Below are positions 8,071-17,200 of a DNA stretch of 64,000 nt, piece by piece (positions within the stretch are counted from its first letter, which is position 1; each line of letters starts with the position of its first letter). Location of the stretch: contig JAEWIE010000042.1 of NCBI GenBank assembly GCA_023387375.1, positions 9,965 to 73,964 on the forward strand, in the 5' to 3' direction. The notes under the pieces were generated by a model, which searched no databases, was not told where the DNA came from, and was given only the letters and a program-made list of their open reading frames with translations. Position numbers and translations under genes: made by a program. This DNA comes from Bacteroidota bacterium. Its GTDB lineage: Bacteria > Bacteroidota > Bacteroidia > Flavobacteriales > Weeksellaceae.

Positions 8071-8990
8071 TCCTGGAAAAACTCTCTCGTTTTGCTTTCG
8101 TCCTGTTTTAGTTTTTCCTTAAGCGGTTCAAGGCCTTCAAAATCTATTTCTTCGTGAAGAAAATCTTTAAAATGCACCTCTATGGATTCGCCGTAAATAT
8201 CCTCGTTAAAATCAAGGATGTTTACTTCCACTGTGAGGCTTTCTCCGCCCACGGTTGGGTTTGTTCCAATGCTGAGCATTCCTTTGTAAGGTTTATCATT
8301 AACGAAAACTTCCGCAATATAGGCGCCTTTTTTAGGAAGTAGTTTAAGAGGACTCACCTCTAAATTTGCGGTAGGGTAGCCAAGGGTACGTCCTAGTTTT
8401 TTGCCATGAACCACGGTTCCGCTTAAACTATAGTCATAGCCAAGCATCGCATTCGCTTCTTTTATATTGCCATCCTCTAAAGCTTCTCTAATTTTTGTCG
8501 AAGAAATGGTTTCCAAATGAAGGTTTACGGCTTCCATTTGTTCCACTTCAAATCCTAGTTTAGGAGCAAGCGATTCAAGAAGCTGAAAGTTTCCGCTACG
8601 GTTTTTTCCAAATACATGGTCGTATCCCACAATAAGATGTTTAACTTTTAAGCGCTTCACTAGGATCTCCTCGACAAATTCGGTCCCGCTTAGGTTTCTA
8701 AATTCCTCAGAAAAGTCTTGAATTTGAAGAAAATCAATGCCCAGTGTCTCGAATCGATTCTTTTTTTCCTCAAGCGTAGTAAGCAGTTTTAAAGAATCGC
8801 TCGGATTAAAAACGAGTCTTGGGTGCGGCCAAAAGGTGAGAATACCAGTTCTTAAATTTCGAGACTCTGCTCGCTGCTTCAGCTTCTTTATAATAGACTG
8901 ATGTCCCAAATGAACACCATCAAACATGCCAAGAGAGAGTGCCACAGGGCCCCCACTTGTATTCTCCTTACTATTTTGGTAAACTTCCAA
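8067..8990 (-). CDS. ribF: Bifunctional riboflavin kinase/FAD synthetase
   Basis: Phosphorylates riboflavin to FMN and adenylylates FMN to FAD in the cytoplasm. The N-terminal nucleotidyltransferase half shows LGMFDGVHLGHQ (the HxGH-type ATP site) and the SSTKIREAL motif; the C-terminal riboflavin kinase half shows GKKLGRTLGYPTANL with the kinase PTAN motif. Length 307 matches the family. The gene stands alone and converges with the receptor gene, overlapping it by 4 bp with no terminator between them, so the two messages are complementary at their 3' ends. Confidence 0.96.
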   Translation of the reverse strand: MEVYQNSKENTSGGPVALSLGMFDGVHLGHQSIIKKLKQRAESRNLRTGILTFWPHPRLVFNPSDSLKLLTTLEEKKNRFETLGIDFLQIQDFSEEFRNLSGTEFVEEILVKRLKVKHLIVGYDHVFGKNRSGNFQLLESLAPKLGFEVEQMEAVNLHLETISSTKIREALEDGNIKEANAMLGYDYSLSGTVVHGKKLGRTLGYPTANLEVSPLKLLPKKGAYIAEVFVNDKPYKGMLSIGTNPTVGGESLTVEVNILDFNEDIYGESIEVHFKDFLHEEIDFEGLEPLKEKLKQDESKTREFFQD

Positions 8991-9155
8991 GCGACTTAAT
9001 TTAGGTGCAAAAGTAATAAATTGAAATGAGCTTTAGGGCATAAGTGTAGGGGAGGCCTTGAAAGTGCTACTCAAATTGTTCACTCCTTTGATTTTTTGCT
9101 TTTTAGCAATTTCAGGAGCAGATAAAAATCATGATAAAAATCTTAGAAATTGAAA

Positions 9156-9185
9156 TTGCAAATCTGTTAAATATCATTATATTTG
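9156..9185 (+). promoter_or_regulatory. atpD promoter, TTG-N19-TATATTTG
   Basis: TTG at 9156-9158 and TATATTTG at 9178-9185 with the canonical 19-bp spacer. Transcription should start a few bases later, giving a short leader before the ATG at 9207. Confidence 0.8.
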
Positions 9186-9206
9186 CACTCAAGAAAAAAA
9201 TTAGCA

Positions 9207-10712
9207 ATGGCAAACCAAATTAAAGGAAAAATTTCTCAAATTATTGGTCCGGTAATCGACGTTGTTTTTGGAGATGCTCAGGAGCTTCCAAAAATCTATG
9301 ACGCGCTGGAGGTGACCTATTCAAACGGTGAAAAGTTGATTCTAGAGGTAGAACAGCACATCGGTGAAGATTCTGTACGATGCATCGCAATGGATGCAAC
9401 CGATGGTCTTCAAAGAGGACAGGAAGTAATCGCTCTAGGAAATCAAATTACCATGCCGACAGGCGAAGGGGTATACGGTAGACTTTTTAACGTAGTGGGT
9501 AACGCCATTGACGGACTTCCCACTCTTTCAAAAGAAGGTGGACTTCCAATTCACAGAGAAGCTCCTAAATTTGATCAATTAACAACTTCAGCAGAAGTAC
9601 TATTTACAGGGATTAAAGTAATTGACCTTGTAGAGCCTTATGCCAAAGGAGGTAAAATTGGACTCTTTGGTGGTGCTGGAGTAGGGAAAACCGTACTTAT
9701 TCAGGAATTAATTAATAACATCGCAAAAGGACACGGAGGACTTTCCGTATTCGCAGGAGTAGGAGAAAGAACCCGTGAAGGGAACGACCTTCTTAGAGAG
9801 ATGTTAGAATCAGGCATTATAAAATACGGAGAAGATTTCATGCATTCTATGGAAGAAGGCGGATGGGATCTATCCAAAGCGAATCTGGAAGAAATGAAAG
9901 ATTCAAAATGTACTTTCGTCTTTGGTCAGATGAACGAACCTCCTGGAGCAAGAGCTCGTGTGGCGCTTTCAGGTCTTACCATTGCGGAATACTTTAGAGA
10001 TGGAGATGGAGAAGGTCAAGGAAGAGACGTACTTTTCTTCGTAGACAACATCTTCCGATTCACTCAAGCAGGATCTGAGGTATCTGCCCTTCTAGGACGT
10101 ATGCCCTCTGCGGTAGGTTACCAACCTACACTAGCTTCCGAAATGGGGGCGATGCAAGAGAGAATTACTTCGACTAAAAACGGATCGATTACTTCCGTAC
10201 AAGCGGTTTACGTACCTGCGGATGACCTTACCGACCCGGCGCCAGCAACAACGTTTGCCCACCTTGATGCAACAACCGTACTTGATAGAAAGATTGCTTC
10301 CCTAGGTATTTACCCAGCGGTAGATCCACTAGCGTCTACTTCAAGAATCTTAACTCCTGAGATCTTAGGAGCTGAGCATTACAACTGCGCGCAAAGAGTA
10401 AAAGAAATCCTACAGAGATACAAAGCCCTTCAAGATATTATTGCAATTCTTGGTATGGAAGAACTTTCTGAAGAAGATAAACTAGCGGTAAACCGCGCAA
10501 GAAAAGTTCAGAGATTCTTATCTCAGCCTTTCCACGTAGCAGAGCAGTTTACAGGTCTTAAAGGAGCTCTTGTAGACATTAAAGACACCATCAAAGGATT
10601 CAACATGATTATTGATGGAGAGTTAGATCAATATCCAGAAGCAGCCTTTAACCTTAAAGGTACCATCGAGGAAGCGATCGAAGCAGGTCAGAAAATGCTT
10701 GCAGAAGCTTAA
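9207..10712 (+). CDS. atpD: F1Fo ATP synthase subunit beta
   Basis: Catalytic subunit of the membrane ATP synthase. The start is the ATG at 9207; a TTG at 9183 is in frame but lies inside the -7 promoter box and cannot be translated from that promoter. The 501-residue protein has Walker A GGAGVGKT at 155-162, the GERTREGNDL segment that follows, and the catalytic-site stretches VALSGLTIAEYFRD and DVLFFVDNIFRFTQAGSEVSALLGRMPSAVGYQPTLA (read in parts). Only atpC follows; the other ATP synthase genes are not in this window, the split arrangement known from Bacteroidota. Confidence 0.99.
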   Translation: MANQIKGKISQIIGPVIDVVFGDAQELPKIYDALEVTYSNGEKLILEVEQHIGEDSVRCIAMDATDGLQRGQEVIALGNQITMPTGEGVYGRLFNVVGNAIDGLPTLSKEGGLPIHREAPKFDQLTTSAEVLFTGIKVIDLVEPYAKGGKIGLFGGAGVGKTVLIQELINNIAKGHGGLSVFAGVGERTREGNDLLREMLESGIIKYGEDFMHSMEEGGWDLSKANLEEMKDSKCTFVFGQMNEPPGARARVALSGLTIAEYFRDGDGEGQGRDVLFFVDNIFRFTQAGSEVSALLGRMPSAVGYQPTLASEMGAMQERITSTKNGSITSVQAVYVPADDLTDPAPATTFAHLDATTVLDRKIASLGIYPAVDPLASTSRILTPEILGAEHYNCAQRVKEILQRYKALQDIIAILGMEELSEEDKLAVNRARKVQRFLSQPFHVAEQFTGLKGALVDIKDTIKGFNMIIDGELDQYPEAAFNLKGTIEEAIEAGQKMLAEA

Positions 10713-10764
10713 AAGTAGTTAAAAGCGCTTTATGCCTAAAGCTTAAAGCCCAAAGCAAAAACGT

Positions 10765-11046
10765 ATGAATATTAAAATTTTAACTCCAGAGTTCGTCGTA
10801 TTTGAAGGTGAAGTGAAATCTGTTTTGCTTCCTGGAAAATCAGGTGAGTTTCATATCATGAAAAATCACGCCGCGATCGTTTCTTCTTTAGGGTTTGGTA
10901 AGATCAAACTTTATACGAATGAAATTAGCGATGAGTTTTCAAAGCATTTCACAAAAGAGAATGAGAAAGACTCTGTCTTCTCTTACGAAATCAAAAGTGG
11001 TGTCGTGGAATTCAATCATGAAAAAGGAATTATTCTAGCTGACTAA
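10765..11046 (+). CDS. atpC: F1Fo ATP synthase subunit epsilon, short form
   Basis: 93 residues covering only the N-terminal beta-sandwich domain (MNIKILTPEFVVFEGEVKSVLLPGKSGEF, with the typical LPG.SGEF.I..NHA pattern). The C-terminal two-helix inhibitory domain found in E. coli epsilon (about 135-140 residues) is absent, so auto-inhibition of ATP hydrolysis through those helices should not occur. It follows atpD by 52 bp and ends before a strong terminator, so atpDC forms one transcript. Confidence 0.95.
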   Translation: MNIKILTPEFVVFEGEVKSVLLPGKSGEFHIMKNHAAIVSSLGFGKIKLYTNEISDEFSKHFTKENEKDSVFSYEIKSGVVEFNHEKGIILAD

Positions 11047-11070
11047 GCTTAAAAGAGTATAAACACAAAA

Positions 11071-11098
11071 AAGACCTCTACTTATGTAGGGGTCTTTT
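11071..11098 (+). terminator. atpDC terminator
   Basis: Eleven-base-pair stem AAGACCTCTAC/GTAGGGGTCTT with loop TTAT (one G-U pair) and a short T-run, 24 bp after the atpC stop. Confidence 0.85.
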
Positions 11099-11143
11099 GC
11101 TTTGGTATTTGAAGCCTCCACGGAGAGCTTTTTTATTCAGAGT

Positions 11144-11554
11144 TTACGCGTCGTAATCGCCCTGCGCTTCCGGTTGGTAAACGATCTGATCAATCACAAT
11201 CTTGGTGCTTCCTGAGGGAAGTTGCCAATCGATTTCATCGCCTACTTTGTATCCGATCAGTGCGATGGCAACCGCTGAGAAAATAGAGATTTTCTTTTCT
11301 TTGATGTTGGCCTGACTAGGGTACACTAATTTGATTTCCGTTTGCGTCTTTGTATTGGCAAAATGGAATTTCACCACAGAGTTCATTGTGATGACATCCG
11401 CGGGTACATTTTGAGGATCCACAAGTTTTGCAGATTTAAGCTCTTTGGAAAGCTGTTCGGCTTCTGAAGCTTTAATGCTTCCGTCCTGCTTTGCGGAGCT
11501 AATGCACTGGAAAATTTTTGCGTAGTCGTTTTTGTTAATGATTAAAGTATTCAT
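11144..11554 (-). CDS. GreA/GreB C-terminal-domain protein, Rnk-like
   Basis: 136 residues from the ATG at 11554. The C-terminal half (VVKFHFANTKTQTEIKLVYPSQANIKEKKISIFSAVAIALIGYKVGDEIDWQLPSG) is the FKBP-like domain of Gre factors and Rnk, including the typical S.LSP.G.ALLG...GD pattern in the form SIFSAVAIALIGYKVGDEI. The N-terminal part is short and lacks the long Gre coiled coil with its acidic tip, so transcript cleavage activity is unlikely; a role at RNA polymerase is possible. An ATG at 11581 would sit in the T-run of the preceding terminator, which argues for the 11554 start. Confidence 0.8.
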   Translation of the reverse strand: MNTLIINKNDYAKIFQCISSAKQDGSIKASEAEQLSKELKSAKLVDPQNVPADVITMNSVVKFHFANTKTQTEIKLVYPSQANIKEKKISIFSAVAIALIGYKVGDEIDWQLPSGSTKIVIDQIVYQPEAQGDYDA

Positions 11555-11581
11555 AATAATTTGGTTTTGGTTAATTGGCAT

Positions 11582-11614
11582 AAAAAAACCGTTTGAATAG
11601 TTTCAAACGGTTTT
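11582..11614 (-). terminator. Terminator after the alpha-oxoamine synthase gene
   Basis: On the minus strand a 13-bp stem (AAAACCGTTTGAA with TTCAAACGGTTTT) and four-base loop is followed by T7. It separates the synthase gene from the Rnk-like gene; the latter may be expressed by read-through or an unseen promoter. Confidence 0.88.
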
Positions 11615-11651
11615 GTATTATACTTTTATAAAAGTTTACATCGGTTTAAAA

Positions 11652-12911
11652 CTATAAGTTCTTTTCCTTTTCAATTTGTTCTGCTTGTTTTCTGTAGGTT
11701 CCGTCCGTAAGTTTACTATGGATGGCTTCAAACGCAGCAAGAGTTTCGTTGATTTCAGCATCCGTATGGGATGCAGTTGGAATTAATCTTAAAAGAATCA
11801 TTCCTTTTGGTATCACTGGGTAGATTACTACAGAGGTGAAGATACCAAAATTCTCTCTAAGGTCTTTTACAAGTAAAGTAGCTTCTACAGTGGAACCTTG
11901 CATCATTACAGGAGTTACGCACGTGTTGGTTTCTCCAATGTTGAATCCTCTTTCTTTAAGACCTGATTGAAGTTTGTTTACGTTTTCCCATAGTTTAGCT
12001 TTAATCTCTGGTCTTGTTCTTAAAAGCTCTAAACGTTTAAGTCCTCCAATCACCATTGGCATAGTAAGAGATTTTGCGAAGATTTGAGATCTAAGGTTGA
12101 ATTTAAGGTAACGGATGATTTCTTTGTTTCCTCCGATAAAAGCTCCAAACCCTGCCATAGACTTTGCAAAAGTAGAGAAATAAACATCAATTTGATCTTG
12201 ACATCCTTGTTCCTCTCCGGCTCCTGCACCTGTTTCTCCTAAAGTTCCAAACCCGTGAGCATCGTCTACTAGGAGTCTAAAGTTATATTTTTCTTTTAAA
12301 GCGCAAATTTCTTTTAGTTTACCTTGCTGTCCTCTCATTCCAAAAACTCCTTCGGTAATGACAAGAACACCTCCGCCTTGCTCTTCAGCTACTTTCGTGG
12401 CTCTGGCTAGGTTTTTCTCTAAGCTTTCAATATCGTTATGCTTATAGGTAAAGCTTTTCCCCATGTGAAGTCTCACACCGTCTACAATACAAGCATGAGA
12501 GTCTGCATCATAAACGACCACATCGTGTCTAGATAGCAAGGCATCAATGGTGGAAACCATTCCTTGGTATCCAAAGTTTAGTACGTATGCGGATTCTTTC
12601 TTAATGAAAGAAGCAAGTTCTTTTTCTAATTGTAAGTGTTGATCTGTTTCCCCAGACATGGCTCTAGCTCCCATTGGGTAAAACATTCCGTACTGGGCAG
12701 CAGCTTTTGCATCTGCCTCCAGAACTTCAGGATGGTTACAAAGTCCTAAATAGTCGTTCGCCGACCAAAAAACAACTTCCCGTCCTTGAAATTTCATTCT
12801 AGGTCCCACAGGGCCTTCAAGTCTTGGGAAAATAAAGTATCCTTCTGCATAATCTGCAAATTGTCCTAGAGGTCCAGGGTTCTCGACAATGCGATCAAAT
12901 ATATCTACCAT
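11652..12911 (-). CDS. Alpha-oxoamine synthase: cysteate-C-fatty acyltransferase or serine palmitoyltransferase candidate
   Basis: 419-residue PLP enzyme of the alpha-oxoamine synthase family, which condenses an amino acid with an acyl thioester and releases CO2. Visible signs are SANDYLGL (residues 50-57), His139 in DADSHACIVDG, DDAHGFGTLGETG from residue 216, and the PLP lysine K250 in STFAKSMAGFG. The full length and N-terminus are closer to serine palmitoyltransferase-like members than to BioF or Kbl. Flavobacteria use such an enzyme with cysteate to make capnine, the sulfonolipid base; the cysteine-synthase-like gene next to it supports that reading. A serine-based sphingolipid role cannot be excluded. 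It has its own -7 box. Confidence 0.8.
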   Translation of the reverse strand: MVDIFDRIVENPGPLGQFADYAEGYFIFPRLEGPVGPRMKFQGREVVFWSANDYLGLCNHPEVLEADAKAAAQYGMFYPMGARAMSGETDQHLQLEKELASFIKKESAYVLNFGYQGMVSTIDALLSRHDVVVYDADSHACIVDGVRLHMGKSFTYKHNDIESLEKNLARATKVAEEQGGGVLVITEGVFGMRGQQGKLKEICALKEKYNFRLLVDDAHGFGTLGETGAGAGEEQGCQDQIDVYFSTFAKSMAGFGAFIGGNKEIIRYLKFNLRSQIFAKSLTMPMVIGGLKRLELLRTRPEIKAKLWENVNKLQSGLKERGFNIGETNTCVTPVMMQGSTVEATLLVKDLRENFGIFTSVVIYPVIPKGMILLRLIPTASHTDAEINETLAAFEAIHSKLTDGTYRKQAEQIEKEKNL

Positions 12912-12934
12912 TAATTATGTAATTTATTAAGTTT

Positions 12935-12942
12935 CAAAGTTA
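12935..12942 (-). promoter_or_regulatory. -7 box TAACTTTG for the alpha-oxoamine synthase gene
   Basis: Exact TAnnTTTG match on the minus strand 23 bp before the ATG at 12911; no TTG at -33. Confidence 0.5.
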
Positions 12943-13006
12943 CTGAAAATTTAACTATTTTGGAATCTTTTGCTTCGGCAAAAACCGGCGAGATAACGGC
13001 TTTTTT

Positions 13007-14044
13007 TTATTCGGCACATTCGGGCGCAAGGGGAGAATTAGCATTATTCTCTAGCGTGGTTTGAAAGCCTTGCTCGCGCATCCAATCATCGCTATACACT
13101 TTGGTCATGTAACGAGAACCGTGGTCTGGGAAGATTAAGACCACAACATCCGTTGAGCTTACTGCATTCTCCTCGCAGTATTGCAAAAAGCCTTGCGTCA
13201 CCGCTCCTGTGGTATAACCTCCCATGATGCCTTCTTTTAGAGCAATCTCACGGGTGCGATAAGCGGAATCCTCATCGTTTACGCGAACATAGGAATCAAT
13301 CTGATCAAAAAGTAGGGCACCTGGAATTAAGTTTTTCCCCATGCCTTCAATCTGATAGGGACCGATATCTTCTGGATTTATTTTTCCGTTATCAAAATAG
13401 CCTTTTAAAATAGATCCAACAGCATCCACACCAATCACCTTGACATTCGGATTTTGTTCTTTCAAATATTTTCCTGTACCGGTTAAAGTTCCTCCCGTTC
13501 CTGTGCATGCAAAAAGATGGGTAATCTTTCCTTGGGTTTGCTCCCAGATTTCAGGACCGGTGGTAAGGTAATGGGCCTCCGTGTTGAGTTCGTTAAAATA
13601 TTGATTTATGTAGACGGAGTTGGGAGTTGCTTTCGCAATACTCTTCGCCACTTCATAATACGATCTTGGATCCTCTGGAGCGACATTGGCTGGGCAAATA
13701 TGCACCTCAGCTCCTAGGGATTTAAGAAATGCAATTTTTTCAGGTTTGGTTTTGTCACTGACGGCTAATATGCACTTATATCCTTTGACAACACTTACCA
13801 TGGCTACCGAAAACCCCGTATTTCCAGAAGTGGTTTCCACAATAATAGATCCTTTCTTTAGAAGTCCCTTCTTTTCTGCGTTCTCAATGATGTGAAGCGC
13901 AATTCGATCCTTTGCACTATGTCCAGGATTGAAGGCTTCAATCTTTGCATAGACAGTTGCCTTCGTGTTTTCAGTCACATGATTGAGTTTTACTAGTGGT
14001 GTTTTCCCAATCAGCTCCAGAATGTTATTGTAAACTTTTGTCAT
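13007..14044 (-). CDS. Cysteine synthase-family PLP enzyme, candidate cysteate synthase
   Basis: 345-residue fold-type II PLP enzyme. MTKVYNNILELIGKTPLVKLN is the classic N-terminus; the PLP lysine is K45 in NPGHSAKDRIA, the substrate-carboxylate loop is TTSGNTG at 71-77, and the phosphate-binding loop is CTGTGGTLTGTG. Such enzymes replace the beta substituent of O-acetyl- or O-phosphoserine. In Flavobacteriia a member of this family makes cysteate from phosphoserine and sulfite for sulfonolipids, and its position directly upstream of the alpha-oxoamine synthase fits that. By sequence alone it could equally be a cysteine synthase or cystathionine beta-synthase. No CBS regulatory domain is attached. 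Confidence 0.8.
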   Translation of the reverse strand: MTKVYNNILELIGKTPLVKLNHVTENTKATVYAKIEAFNPGHSAKDRIALHIIENAEKKGLLKKGSIIVETTSGNTGFSVAMVSVVKGYKCILAVSDKTKPEKIAFLKSLGAEVHICPANVAPEDPRSYYEVAKSIAKATPNSVYINQYFNELNTEAHYLTTGPEIWEQTQGKITHLFACTGTGGTLTGTGKYLKEQNPNVKVIGVDAVGSILKGYFDNGKINPEDIGPYQIEGMGKNLIPGALLFDQIDSYVRVNDEDSAYRTREIALKEGIMGGYTTGAVTQGFLQYCEENAVSSTDVVVLIFPDHGSRYMTKVYSDDWMREQGFQTTLENNANSPLAPECAE

Positions 14045-14069
14045 TTTAAATGGTGCTAAAAAGCATGGG

Positions 14070-14077
14070 CAAAAATA
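14070..14077 (-). promoter_or_regulatory. -7 box TATTTTTG for the cysteine-synthase-like gene
   Basis: Exact TAnnTTTG match on the minus strand, 25 bp before the ATG at 14044; no TTG at -33. Confidence 0.5.
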
Positions 14078-14257
14078 CGAAAAATTATTGGTTTAGGGGA
14101 ATATTCCCTTTTCTTTTCCTTGACGAATCTATGCACCTAATAGGATAAAACGTGGAGAAAAGACACTTTACGAATCGACCAAAGACTTAAATTTAGGGAG
14201 GAAGAACTTACGCTTTTAAGATAAAAAATCCTATTTTCGCATCATTAATTTATACGA

Positions 14258-17200
14258 ATGAAAAATTGGAGCTTTAAGACTTGGAATACGGCCCTAGGTT
14301 GGGGTGTTTTTGGGATCTCACTTCTTACTTACCTTCTTACTATGGAGAGAAAGTTTAGCTTTTGGGACACTGGAGAATACATTTCCTCTGCCGTGAAACT
14401 AGAGGTAACTCACGCACCAGGAGCCGCGCTCTTCCAACTGGTAGGAGCCGTCTTCGCCATGTTTGCCTTTGGAGATGGAGCGAACTATTCCGTGGTTATT
14501 AATGCAATGTCCGCACTTTTTTCAGCCCTTACAATTCTTTTTCTATTCTGGACCGTGACTCATTTGCTACAAAGAATTTTAGTGAAAGAGGACACTACCA
14601 TTTCACGAAGTCAGAAAATCGCCATTCTCTTTTCTGGACTTGTAGGATCCTTAGCTTTCGCTTTCTCGGATACATTTTGGTATTCTGCTGTAGAAGGAGA
14701 AGTGTACTCGATGGCCTCCCTTTTTATCGCCCTTATTTTGTGGCTTATCACGAGATGGGAGTCTCAGTATGGAGAAAAAGGAAACGAGAGGTGGCTGATT
14801 TTAATTGCCTTTACCATTGGGCTTTCTGTTGGAGTGCATATGATGGCTATGCTCGTCATTCCTGCTGTTTGCCTTATTTACTATGCAAGAAATTATGAAT
14901 TTAGCTGGAAGAGTTTTCTTTACGCCAATTTAATCACCTTAGGGGTACTAATTTTTGTGTTTAAACTGATTTTCCCAGCGGTAATGAGCCTCTTTGGGAA
15001 AATTGAAATCTTCGCCGTGAACGGTTTAGGACTTCCGTTTCACTCGGGTACCCTCATTGCATTTTTGCTGTTAGCAGCAGCAGGTTATTTGGTGATAAAA
15101 AATTCAAGAAAAAAATCCTCACTCATTCAAACCTCAGCGCTTTCTGTGGTGTTCATGATTATTGGTTTTTCTTGTTGGCTTGTGATTCCTATCCGAGCGA
15201 ATGCAAACCCGCCAATGAACCTAAACAATCCGGACAACGCCATTGGAATGCTCGATTATTACAACCGAGTACAGTATGGAGATTGGCCTTTATTCAAAGG
15301 ACAAAACTATACTCAGGCTCTTGATTTTGACGGCATAGCAAAAAACGAGGACGGGTCTTACAAGCAAAACAAAACGGGAGATGTTTACGAGAAGGATGAA
15401 TCAACGAATTCCTACAGAAAAGTAGGAGAGCGTTTCAACTATGTGTATTCCCCTGAGCATATTTCCCTAATGCCTCGTATGTTTAACGACGATAAGGATG
15501 TGATGGCCAATTATATCTCTATGTACGGCGCGCCAGACTTTACTTTTAATTTCGACAATCCGGATTATGCGGACTCTCAAGAAGCGCATCAGATTTTTGA
15601 TGAGTTAAGAGCCAAGTACGAGAGTGGAGAAATGACGGTAGACGACTATCTTCAAATAAAGCCTTACAATCTAATTAATGTGCAAAGACCTTCCTTTGGA
15701 CAAAACCTTGATTATTTTATCACCTTCCAAAATGGATACTATTTTGTTCGTTATCTGATGTGGAATTTTGTAGGTCGTCAGAATGACCTCGAAGGCCATA
15801 TGGAGAACAACAGAGGAAACTGGATCTCCGGTTTTTCTTTTATAGACAACGCACTTTGGGGAAACCAAGATAACGTTCCTGCCAAATACAAAAACGAGAG
15901 TACAGTGGCCTTTTATTTCCTCCCTCTTCTCTTAGGACTTTTAGGAATGTATTTTCAATTAAATAAGGATTTTGGTCGTTTTTATGCGATGCTTTCCCTT
16001 TTCATTTTAACCAGTGTAGGAATTATTTTTTATACCGGAGTGAAACCTTTTGAACCAAGAGAAAGGGACTACGCGATGGTAGGGTCTTTCTTTGCCTTTG
16101 CCATATGGATAGGCCTAGGTGCAGGCGCAATTCTTTTAGAAGGACAAAAAAGAGTGAAATCCAAAGCTGCCCTCATTGTAGGAGGTGTGGTGCTTCTAGG
16201 GGTTCCTGCCATGATGGGATTCCAGAATTACAACGTGCACGATCGAAGTGGTCGCTCTACAGCCTACGATTATGCATATTCTACGCTTAAAAGTCTCCCT
16301 CAGAATGGAATTCTGTTTGTCTATGGAGATAATGATACTTATCCTGTATGGGCAATCCAAGAAACAGAACGCTTTAGAGACGATGTGAAAGTGGTGAATT
16401 TTACACTTCTTTCCACACCATGGAATATTGATCAGGTTAAAAGAAGAACCTACAATTCGATGCCGATTCCTTCTACCCTGACGCACGCTGAGTATAGAGA
16501 AGGCGTAAACGATCAGATCTATGTCATGCAAAAAGAGATGTGGCAAGAGCTTCTGAGTGATCCGGGATCCAGAGGTCTTTCAAGCGCAGAGATGCAAGAG
16601 TTTCAAAAATTCAAGGACATGGATTCCATGCCGATTAAAGAAGCGCTTGCGTTCTTAAAACAAAAATCTCCAGGTAAGGATGCAATCCTCAAACTTCTTT
16701 TTGGAGATAGCAAATACGAGAGATTTAATATCCTTCCCGTTTCGAAATTGGTGATTCCTGTGAACAAGCAAAATGTGCTGAAAAGCGGAATTGTAAAGCC
16801 TCAGGATCAGAACAAAATCGTGAGCGAGATTACAATTGATTATACGCGAACCAATTTGTTTAAAAACAATTTGATGCTCCTCGATATCCTAGCGAACTTT
16901 GATTGGAAACGTCCTATTAATTTCTCTACAGGAGGCATCTATGACAATGAAAACATTTTCTACTTAAATGAATATTTACAGTACGATGGATTCTCTTATC
17001 GATTAGTTCCTATTCATACGCCTGCAAGTGGAACGGGTGAAATGGGTAGAGTAGATGGAGAGTCCCTGTATTCCATTGTGAAGAATTACCGTTGGGGCAA
17101 CTTCAAGGATCTTTCTGTGCATTTTGATGAAACCTGTACGCAGAATATTATGGGTTACAGAAACTCTGTAGGTCGCGCCGCTGAGGCGCTTGCGAAATCG

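Noticed and set aside
9183..9206. A longer atpD start at the TTG at 9183
   Set aside because: The TTG is the tail of the TATATTTG promoter box; the ATG at 9207 gives the conserved N-terminus.
14097..14109. Palindrome GGGAATATTCCC upstream of the cysteine-synthase-like gene as an operator
   Set aside because: Six-base arms without any spacer or second copy; likely by chance.
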